NCBI GenBank assembly: GCA_026545765.1 | Contig: CM048842.1 | Location: 22,904,667 to 22,968,666 of the forward strand | Direction of reading: 5' to 3' | Source: Plantago major | Lineage: Eukaryota > Streptophyta > Magnoliopsida > Lamiales > Plantaginaceae | Length of the DNA stretch: 64,000 nt | In this document: one piece after another, positions 55,068 through 64,000 of the stretch | How the letters are laid out: each line of letters begins with the position of its first letter | Position numbering within the stretch: the first letter of the stretch is position 1 | Translations under genes and position numbers: made by a program | Notes under the pieces: generated by a model | Seen by the model: the letters and a program-made list of their open reading frames with translations, nothing else | The model's database searches: none | What the model was told of the DNA's origin: nothing

Positions 55068-57698
55068 ATGGCACCAAGACAAACAAAAAAGACAGCTACT
55101 GCCATTCCGAGATCAACGGCGTCGGACCTTCAATCCTGCCACGGCCCCCAGCATCAACCGACAACGGACTTTCTGGAGAAAAAAAAATCGTCTACGAACA
55201 CGATGATAGAGATGGAAATGAATCATCCCTCTCCACCTCGGACAGGATTGCTGGACAAAACCTCCCTCCTCCTCCTCCAAATCCAACCCAGACACAAATT
55301 ATGGCCAGTTTACCTCACGTGACCGCGGATGGTGTCTTGGCTGGATATAACGAGGCACAAATCCAACTCCTGCTGGCCGCACTGCTAATGAGAACTCAAC
55401 TGATGGGGATGACGGCCAATCACCTACTAGCCAATTCACTAGGGTTTCCTGTGGGGGAGCCCCCGTGTTTCCCATTCATAATCATCCACAGGGACAGGCA
55501 ACGGCTGAACATGTAGTCGCATCCAGAGGATCCCCGAACTCACGAAACACCGACCGATCTGAAAATGTCAGGGCACCAAGTAGGAGGGCTCCCGAGGACT
55601 TGGGAAATCTACTGAATAATCGGGCACGTAATAATCAGAATCCCAGGACCACCCGAGCGGCAAGTAGGGGGGAGAACAGGGGAGTCGAAGGAAGGAATCC
55701 TCATGACCCCACTCCGTCCCGGGTCTCTACAAGAGATCGACGCCCACAGGACGATAATCGGAGGGACCATCACAATGACCGGTATGATGATGAGGAGGAG
55801 ACTTCCACAGGATACCGAGGAGAAACCCCGCCTCGCACCTACAGAAGGAATCACCCGGATTATAGATCACTCCCTGGATGGAAGGACAGATGATGAAGAG
55901 GACTATAGGGGAAGAGGAAGGAGTCAGGAAAGAAGGAGAGAACATCGAAGAGAAAGAACTAGGTCCAGATCTGAAAGATAATATCGACGGGTCTTGCCCA
56001 TGGACGAAATAGAAAGGGTTAGGGAACAGGTCAGAATCCATGAGCGGCCCTAGATCTGGAACGATCCAAGCTTGAATCTCTTACCCAAGCGAAGGACATA
56101 ATCAAATATGGAAGGAGTCTGAATTCTCTGTGCCAGGCCATAAGGGAAGAACAGTTATCTCCCGAAAGAAGCGCCCCTAGTTCTAAAGAAACATATGAAG
56201 AGAATTCCTGCCCCGTCGACGACAGAATCCAATTTGAGGCATCATTGGGAGGAATGGGAGTACCTGATAATGTGAAGGCCCAACTGTTCCCTAATACCCT
56301 CTATGGACCCGCAACGACTTGGTGGAAACACCTCAGACCAGACTCAATTATGTCATGGGATCACTTGCTAGCCAAGTTTACCCTGAGATTCGAAAATTTC
56401 CTCGAAACGGCCCGGCCAGTCAGCTACCTAGCAGAAATCATACAAAAAGAACACGGAAGCTTGAGATCCTTCATGAGGAGATTCGAACAAGCCGCCGTGC
56501 AGGTTGAGCCACACTCCATCAACGAACGAATAATACACATGTGAAAACACCAACAATGCTTCTTTTCGCTACAAACTTGTTGACGCAAGCATAACCACGA
56601 AACAGGAACTCACTGAAATGGTCAAAAAATTCCTGAGCACCAACGAAACCCTTGACAAAGTTGTTGTAAAGGCCGAAGTCAAGAAAGTAAAACAACCTCA
56701 GGCCAACCCAAGGGTTGGGAACCAACAATTTGAGCAGAAATGAAGAGGTGGCAGGAGAGGGAGGATTGAAGAGAGAAGAAGATCCCCTCACAAACATTTT
56801 GTGCACTATACTGATCTGAAGGCTCCCAGGAGAAAATTCAGACAATCATGCAAAGTAAGGGAGTTCTGTTTCAATGGCCGACCAAACACCGGGAGACGAT
56901 GTTCACGCGGAATTCAAATGAGTACTACCATTTCCACAAGCAGGTGGGACACTCGACTGGTAAGTGCACGCACCTCAGGCAAGTGCAGAGATTGATCGAA
57001 ATGGAATACCTACAAGAATACATCATGAAGCGGCCCGATGGGGATGAACGACGTGATCCAGAGCGCAAAAATGCATCCAATAATCAGCGAGGTGCGAGAG
57101 ACCGAAGAAATACCTCTCCTCGCAGATCCAGTCCCCAACTGGACATAAATGAGAGATGTGTTCCGGGTAGGAGGCGTTCACCTAATCCTAGGAGGCCATC
57201 TGTTCTGCCTGGACCACCAAGTCCCAGGAGACGACGAGATACAAGGAGATCCCCAAGTCCTAGAAGACAACGAGAAAACCGGAGGTCACCCAGCCCTGCA
57301 CGGGAGAACGGAAGGGTAGCATACATCGGAACCCAGCCGGCATATGTAGATGACAACCCGGTGATCTATGGGAGAATACTCAGTATAGCAGGGGGACCCA
57401 CGGGCGGAGACAGTAGAAATGCCCGAGAGGCCATGGCCAGAACATTGGAAAGTTTAGAAGAAAAATCTGTCAACATGGTGGAACCCGACACCAATATTAT
57501 CACTTTCGATGAGTCCGAAGCACCACCGTCTTGCAAAGGGGAAGGATCAGTCCACGACCCCGACGTACCACTGGTTGTAGAGATGGATATCGCCGGGTAC
57601 GAGATGATCAAGGTACTCATCGACACTGGGGCCCCCAACATCCTTTTCATGAGCACAGCTAGAAAGATGGAAATGAGCCTCAGAGGGATGCTACCTAA
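55068..57698 (+). pseudogene. Ty3 gag and protease remnant, truncated by another retrotransposon
   Basis: The ATG at 55068 opens MAPRQTKKTATAIPRST; frameshifts near 55300 and 55480 follow. Gag core: LFPNTLYGPATTWWKHLRPD, LLAKFTLRFENFLE and LRSFMRRFEQAAVQVE (56245-56540), a TGA at about 56542, then a zinc-knuckle relic YYHFHKQVGHSTGKC with its first Cys replaced, and an Arg/Ser/Pro-rich linker with RRSPSPRRQRENRRSPSP repeats. The protease starts VVEMDIAGYEMIKVLIDTGAPNILF (DTG at 57622-57630) and is cut at 57698 by the insertion of the next element. RT and integrase are not in the window. Confidence 0.78.
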
Positions 57699-59115
57699 TG
57701 AGGCGTATTTTGACACCTCATTTAACCCTTTTTACCCTCTTTTTATTAGTTGTTTAGTTATGTTTTGTATATATTTTGTGTTGTTTCTTTTGTTTTGTGT
57801 GTTTCCACCTTGATTCCAGGTTTTAGGTACTTTTCATGAAGAAAAGGAGTCAAAACGATGCATTTTTATGCACTATATCGGAGACCACAAGCTCCAAGAT
57901 TCCAAATAGGTGCCACGAAGGTGCCCGGGATGCCAAACGGATCAAGGATGGACAAAAAGTCGCGAATCGAGCCCCAAAGGAAGCGGGGCGATCGCCTCAA
58001 GCTCTGGACACAGCCGCAGAGGGCTGCGCTAGGAAGCCGGAGCGGGCAATCGCCCGCTCCGCGTGGGGCGATCGCCCTAAGCGCGGGGAGATCGCCCGGT
58101 CCTCCTTTTGTAACGTAGATCTCAGTTTTTCTTCTTTATATTCAGTTTATGCATTTCTTTTTCATCAGACTTCATTACAGATTGTAATCTCCCCATTTGA
58201 AATTCCCCTTTTACTTTTCTCTCTTCCAAGAACCCTAGATTTACATCAACAATTGTAACATACCTTTGGATGATTATTGTATCACATTGAGAACCCTTGA
58301 AGGGTTTGGGTCTTGATTTCTATTCGAATTCAATCGACTTTTCATCCGTGGAATCAAATCCGTGACAATTTGGTAATTGGCTGAACTTTTTTTACTTAAT
58401 AGATAGATTTTCATATGATTTGTGTATACGCTTATTGCATGTTGGATATGTGGAACATGAGTGGATCGCATAGCTAGTCATCCTATGGGTCGATGGTAAG
58501 AATTTAGGGATTGGAGCTAGTATAGGAGCTAATATTGGGCCCAAAAAGACATCTAGCATCGCCAAGAAGTCGCTTTGGCGCCAATGATCTTTCTGAGTCG
58601 ACCGCATTCACCAGGTGACTTCTTGCGTCGCCAGTTTCCTCCAGCATCGGTTTTGTTGCCTTTTTGAGTATCTAAACGTCGGAATTTGGACTTTTTTCCT
58701 CTTGAAAGTTGTATCTCTTGGTCTTATCTACGCTTGGACACCAAGATCATGTCAATCGGAGTTCATATGAGAAAGTTATGGCTAAAATTCCAAAGCTGCT
58801 CCATCGTAGTTCGAATTTCGCGCGCTTTCACTTAAACGACTCTAAAATCTTCGTCCGAACTCCGAATCCACTTCCATTTCGACCGATCAACTCTGTTTTC
58901 AACCACCTTTCAGGTCTTGGAACTTTCATGCTTCCATTAATGCATTAATATGTATTGGTTTAGCCTTGTTTAAATGCGTTTTCACCAAACACCTACAAAA
59001 CACACAAAACACGAAAACGTAACAAAACACTAATAAAACACATAAAAACTATACTTGAGAATGGCAATAAGACGGTAAAAAAGACCAAATGAGATGATGT
59101 AAAATCGACTCATCA
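57699..59115 (-). repeat. 3' LTR of the minus-strand Ty3 element
   Basis: 1417 bp; plus-strand start TGAGGCGTATTTTGACACC, end ATCGACTCATCA (TG...CA). The adjacent plus-strand AACTCCCCAAACC is, on the minus strand, the purine tract GGTTTGGGGAGTT. It contains a cluster of GCGATCGCC palindromes at 57988-58095. Confidence 0.75.
57988..58095. repeat. GCGATCGCC palindrome cluster in the LTR
   Basis: GGGGCGATCGCC, GGGCAATCGCCC, GGGGCGATCGCC and GGAGATCGCCC within about 110 bp, in a GC-rich island inside otherwise AT-rich DNA. Candidate protein-binding or methylation-prone block. Confidence 0.65.
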
Positions 59116-59528
59116 AACTCCCCAAACCAAACCCTTGCTTGTCCTCAAGCAACAAACTCTCTAAAAATTCTAGAAAAATAAAAAACACGAAGACACAAAA
59201 GAAAAGTCTAGCTCCCAATCTACCGAGTCTACGATTGTAAATAATAAGCCTGAAAAATGCAAGAGGTTTGACATCACACTGACATTCACAGAATCACATG
59301 CATAAGTCCAAAAAGTTCGTTTTCCGAGTAAATAGAACTTAAGTCTTACCCGGTAGTCCCTCACAAGTGGATCCTATGCAACTAATCTCTCACACTCCTG
59401 GAAGTGTCCAATAGGTGGTAATCACTCAAGAATATAAAGAGAAAAGCAAGGTGACTCATGTCACAAAGTTGCCACAAATACCTCATGCAATGTACTCAAT
59501 CAATTAAGTCAGAAGGGACTTTTATCAC

Positions 59529-60271
59529 AGCTCTATAATCAATCAGCAGTAGACTTATGAAAAGGCAATCGTTCTCTCTTTTTTTTCAATTTTTTATTTT
59601 TTGCATACTCCTTTTTTGCAGTCTTATATATGACCCATATGCTTATTTTGTCTCAATTTTTTGGTAGTGTATGTTTTACCGAAAGTCCGCACTTTTGTGC
59701 GTGCTGGTTTGGTATACACGCCATCAACCCTCACGGACATATGGCTTTTTAGGACCACGCCGGTGTGTAGTTAGTATTTGAAACATGCCCAACACGACTA
59801 ACGGTGGCACAAGTGCCATAGATACACTCCGAGACTAATTGTAATATTTTTTGAGAGAACAAAAGCAAAAAACACCGTTGTTATACATATATAGCGCAAA
59901 TAAACCTCCTCCCCAAACCTGTTCTTGGAATGGGTTTGGTACAAGCAAATAAGAATGAAAATTATGCCGTTCGTCATACTTAACTTACACAGAGTACACA
60001 TGAGAATGATAAGGCGCAAACAAGAGAGTTTGCACTTCCTAAAAAGTCACACAAGTACAAAATTTGCCGGTACAATATTTTTTCATCGGCTAGGCTTGCT
60101 CACAGGCTTTTTGGACTACAGAACTAGAACAGACTTCCTATTTACAAGCGAAATGAACTTGAAGATTTTAAAACATGCCAGCTACTAATAATCAGAGATC
60201 AATAAAAACTCAGGCATTAAACAGGTTTAGTACATGCAATAGACGCTCGACTTGGGAGTCAGACTTAGACA
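59529..60271. repeat. Direct duplication in the Ty3 interior, left copy
   Basis: About 740 bp matching 61219-61970 in the same orientation. Shared landmarks: TTTTTTGGTAGTGT, TGCACTTTTGTGCGTGCTGG-like text, GTACACGCCATCAACCCTCA, CTCCTCCCCAAACCT and CAATAGACGCTCGACTTGGG. Offset about 1.69 kb. The similarity may extend further (CCCTCCCCAAACCT at about 60366 and 62049). Confidence 0.8.
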
Positions 60272-60456
60272 CAAGAGAAAATCACAAAATGAGAAAAAGA
60301 CACACAAAAAGATAAAAAGACACGACACAGACACATATATGGATAAGTATATGAAAGCTACCTCCCTCCCCAAACCTAGACTAGAGATGGTCCCCATCAA
60401 ATAGGCTAGAAATAAAGAAAGCATAAAATGTACTTCCCTGAAACGTGTGGCTGCTG

Positions 60457-61275
60457 CTATCCATTATCGAACGGGAACGAATCCCTTGCATCCTTCCCGC
60501 GTAGTTCAGCGATTTGGGAGCCATCCTTAGCTCCTCTTCTCCTGTTTTTCATGATTCCCTGCAAACTAAAATAAAATAAATCAAAAACTAAAATAAAACT
60601 AAGGGAATCAGGGGGAAAGTAAAAACGACAAAAGGGGTCGAAACTCCCTGGCCAATCTCGTGTGCGAGCTGGGGTTAGTATGTACAGATCACTGGAAGAT
60701 GGGGGAATGGACTGTGAATCCGATAATGTCATCTGGGTGGTATCAGGTGTCTGCTCCATCTCCGAATGGCCAGAAACGGGTGGTTCAGTCTCTTCGTCGA
60801 TCACATCGGTGGATGTCTCCTCCTCCATGACTAATTGATCGCCTAAACTCTCGCAAATTCCTTCAACTGAGACGGACATTTCTTCTTCAGTTACAATGGT
60901 AGTGGTGGTAGTGGTGTCCGAATTCGATTCAACTACAGAGTCAGATTTCTCCTCCTCTTGGTTATCTCCGTTTTCAGATTCTTCTCCATCAAGCTCCGCA
61001 AACTCTGTGATCAATGCAACCAATTCCTCGATCGTATCCTCAAGTTGTTGAGGAGTCAAATCTAGCATTGACCCACCAGCGAATCTATCCACCGTTCTTT
61101 GACAAACGATTGTGATACCGTTGTAGAAACACCACATGAGCTCTCCCAATGTTAAACCATGGTTCTGATACGTCTGCTGCAGCCCCTTAAATTTATACCA
61201 TGCTCTATCGAGTTTCATAGCTCTGTAACAATCATCAGTAGACTCATAAAAGGGAGTCGTTCTCTCTTTTTTCAA
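60457..61275 (-). pseudogene. Second, rearranged gag-like frame of the minus-strand Ty3 element
   Basis: A 272-codon frame containing AWYKFKGLQQTYQNHGLT, CFYNGITIVCQRTVDRFAGG and TPQQLEDTIEEL, which parallels the Ty3 gag core (FYNGL...D...AGG). An acidic linker follows. The first about 20 codons (to about 61217) come from the duplicated non-coding segment, so the frame is fused at the duplication junction. The tail includes a hydrophobic run from non-coding sequence. No protease follows. Probably a dead gag copy. Confidence 0.6.
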
Positions 61276-61970
61276 TATATATATATTTTTTAATTCTTTT
61301 GCATACTCTTTTTTGCAGTCTTATATATGACCAATATGCTTGTATATTTTTTCTGTCTCAATTTTTTGGTAGTGTCTGTTTTACCGAAAGTCTGCACTTT
61401 TGTGCGTGCTGGTTTGGTGTACACGCCATCAACCCTCACAGACATATAGTTTTTAAAGGCCACGCCAATACATAGGTAGTATCTAAAACGTGCCCAACAC
61501 GACTAACAGTGGTAACTAGTACCATAGATCCACTTCGAGACTTATTTTATTTGTTTGAGAGAACGAAAAACCTGAACACAGTCTTTATCAATACAAGTAG
61601 GGCACATAAACATCCTCCCCAAACCTATTCTTGGAACGGGTTTGGCATAAGCAAATAAGAATGTAAAACATGCCGTTCGTCATACTTAACTTATAAAGAG
61701 TACACATGAGAATTATGAGGCGCAAATAAGGGAGTTTGCACTTCCCGAATTAAATCACACAGGCGCCGGAACAATATTTTTTCATCGGCTAAGGTCTACT
61801 CACAGGCTTTTTGGACTATAGAATTAAAAAGACTTTCTATTTACAACAGAAACGAACTTAGCAAACTTAAACATGCAAACTGCTAATAGCCAAGGATCAA
61901 TCAAAACAAAAGCATTAAACATGTTTAGTACATGCAATAGACGCTCGACTTGGGAGACAGACTTAGACTA
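61219..61970. repeat. Direct duplication in the Ty3 interior, right copy
   Basis: Partner of 59529-60271; see that entry. The junction at about 61219 is where the gag-like frame joins this non-coding unit. Confidence 0.8.
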
Positions 61971-62677
61971 ACAGACTAAAAGACTCGAATAAGAAATACA
62001 TATGAAAACAAGCAAGCAAGAAGCCTAAATAAGATCAAAACTCGAAACACCCCTCCCCAAACCTGAACTCATGCTCGCCCTCGAGCAAACGAGTGAAAAG
62101 AGAAAAAGTAGAGAGTTGATAGGAAGAGGCGTCCCTGATTGATGGTTTTCCGGATGTGTAGAAGACGGAGGAGAATGACCTGAGACTCAAGTAGAACATT
62201 AGAAGACAAAGAAACGAGCTAGCGGGCAAAAAGAACGAAAAAATCGGCAAGAAATGGGCCAAAAAGGAGCTGGCACCCGCCAGAATCCAACTTCGCTTAA
62301 GATTGAATCTTGGGCGCCAAATTTCAGCAAGCGCTAAGCTTAAAGTCGGATGCCAACTGAGGTAGTTGTAGTCATGGACGCTAATCGGAGTAGTGTTGTG
62401 TGGCGTCCGCCAAGGAAGACTTGGCGTTATTACAACATCGATCGTCAAGGCCCCAAGTAAAACTTGGCGGGCGCCAGTCGATCCAAGGCGGCCTTGGTGA
62501 TTTTCTTCCTCAATGTTTTCATACTTTTTGCTTTCTAGCTCAACTGATCCAACGAAAAACAAGAAAAAACACTAAATGAAAAAAAAACAAAAGACTAAAT
62601 TAACCTAACTTACCTAACTTGCCTGGTGGTGTTCATTTGCGATGGTGGGTACTAGACTTCCCCTTGCCTGAATTTCT

Positions 62678-64000
62678 CTACCCTTGCACCTGCGAATAGA
62701 TATAAAGGGGTCCAACATACCCCACAGAATAATCCTTGCAGATAAAATCCTGAGGCAAATAATCCAGTGCCTTCACTATGCCGACCTTACCATTCACCTC
62801 ATATGTTGCTGTGCGTCTAAATACGCTTATATCCATTCTGGAAGCGAATAAAAATGGCCAACCAAGGAGGATTGTATCAGGTCCTATCTTCTGATCTTCC
62901 TGGACATCCTTCAGAACAACAAAATTGGTGATAATAGTTTCACCATTCAGTTTAACCGCAACACCCTTTGCCAGTCCAACTGGTCTTCTATGTGACCCAT
63001 CCGCCATTAGGAGTCGAGCTTTCATCTCTTCCAAGCCTGTGAAGCCACATCCCTTAAACAGACTGTATGGGATTGTATTACATGTAGCTCCTGTGTCTAA
63101 AGTCGCAATGACTTTTGAATTTCCCATCCCAACTACGATGTTAAAGCTCTTTTTACTGAGAGGATGCTCCTTCACATTTTCTGCTAACTCTTCTTCCTTG
63201 GCAGGAACTTCAACTGCTCCAGTTTCCGTGGTGTTTACTATAACTGCAGAATCTTCCTCTTTCACAGAACCCAATTCTTCAACGAGAATGGCTGGATCTT
63301 CCTTTTGTTTCGGGATCGACTCCTCAACAGAATTACCGGGGATTATCACCTCTTCTACTGCTGCTTCACTAGCAATCGGGATCAACAATGCACATCCACA
63401 AGCTGCGCAAATCTGTTTTGAAACCTCAACACGGGTCTCATTTTCTGAAACAGTCACCTCAACCGGTATTTCTGTGATCACCTTAATAGCCATTGCCCTC
63501 TCGGGAGTACCAGGGAATTTCCTTTTTTCTCGCTCTTGGTCCTTCTCTAGTAGCTGCTGGAGAACACTTTGGATCTTTTCACTATCCTTTTCCAGTTTTT
63601 GAACTGTGGCTTCTAATGCATCCAACTTCTCAGCGGTAGCTGCATGTATCATCATTGTGTATTGCATGGTGGCATGACAACTTTTCACAAACCCTCTCAG
63701 ATCCTCCAAAAAATCTTCTGGAAGTTGTGACTCGGGAAGACGACATTCCGGGCAATTAGAGCCACTAAGCTTAGCACGCTTACTCCTATGCTCTGAGCTT
63801 TTTGCTATCCTCTCGAACACATCACTCAATCCGACAGGGGTGCTCTCCCCCATCCATCCTCCACATGTCATATCAACCATGACTTGTGAAGGCTCACCAA
63901 GGCCATCAAAGAAGAACTGGTTCAAATCTGCAGTGCTAAAACGGTGGTGGGGGCATTGGCGCTATAAATCACGGAATCTCTCCCATGCTTCGTAGAAGGG
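62678..64000 (-). pseudogene. Gag C-terminal part plus aspartic protease of the minus-strand Ty3 element
   Basis: From the window edge the minus strand reads PFYEAWERFRDL, a TAG at about 63965, then CPHHRF...LNQFFFDGLGEPSQVMVDM, the Ty3 gag pattern. The open frame 63925-62678 (415 codons) continues through a CxxCR-like NCPECRLPE, a coiled coil (AEKLDALEATVQKLEKD), an acidic linker, and the retropepsin KVIATLDTGATCNTIPYSLF with ILLGWPFLF as the flap-distal motif. It then stops, without RT. Apart from the TAG the region is open, so it may have been coding recently. Confidence 0.75.

Larger units (their letters stand above)
57699..64000 (-). mobile_element. Minus-strand Ty3 retrotransposon with gag-protease but no pol (5' end beyond window)
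   Basis: The 3' LTR is at 57699-59115, the purine tract just beside it, the interior runs to the window edge and the 5' LTR is not seen. The minus strand carries gag and protease at 62678-64000 and another gag-like frame at 60457-61275. No RT, RNase H or integrase motif exists between protease and 3' LTR. It inserted into the protease region of the plus-strand Ty3 element, next to CCTAA. Confidence 0.75.

Noticed and set aside
62925..63602. 225-codon plus-strand frame
   Set aside because: Exact antisense of the Ty3 gag-protease frame, with no domain of its own.

Overview
This is nuclear DNA from a flowering plant, most likely a eudicot. The evidence is multi-exon genes with GT-AG introns, three recognisable plant host genes, and a dense load of Ty1/copia, Ty3, CACTA, MULE, Stowaway, Harbinger-like and TRIM elements. 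There is no bacterial gene organisation. I cannot name the species.

Host genes, all on the + strand: (1) the 3' end of a GPI-anchored glycerophosphodiester phosphodiesterase-like (GDPDL/SHV3-like) gene, 48-2979; (2) a complete three-exon N-glycan beta-1,2-xylosyltransferase gene (XYLT, GT61), 33884-37099; (3) a four-exon LOG/'lysine decarboxylase'-family gene, 48695-51655, with one GC-AG intron. They act separately (cell-wall/GPI protein, Golgi glycan maturation, possible nucleotide or cytokinin metabolism) and show no functional linkage.

Layout. 3.4-7.2 kb: two adjacent non-autonomous MULE-like elements, each full of a TTGTCTAGTTTTT motif. 7.2-7.6 kb: an unexplained series of hairpins that share a TGCGAGT loop but have different stems. 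8.2-13.3 kb: a probable solo LTR split by a CACTA transposon that carries a five-exon TnpA-like gene. 13.8-16.3 kb: a Pack-MULE-like element with AAAACTATAAC arrays and a captured antisense gene fragment. 16.9-32.6 kb: a 15.7-kb Sirevirus-like copia element with 5-bp TSDs. Its gag-pol is decayed, and downstream of pol it has a 6-kb accessory region with its own TATA box and about five short phase-0 introns. 33.9-37.1 kb: XYLT. 38.8-48.6 kb: a nest of four elements, a Stowaway-like MITE split by a MULE, which abuts a minus-strand copia element, which contains a small CACTA. 48.7-51.7 kb: the LOG-family gene. 52.4 kb: a Cassandra TRIM solo LTR with a 5S-rRNA-like segment. 53.5-57.7 kb: a Ty3 element (LTR, gag, protease) carrying a Harbinger-like MITE in its LTR. 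From 57.7 kb to the end: a minus-strand Ty3 element inserted into the protease of the previous one; it has gag-protease but no pol before its 3' LTR, and an internal duplication of about 1.7 kb.

Most element boundaries rest on target-site duplications and terminal sequences read directly from the window. Family names are from motif recognition by eye, not from database searches.
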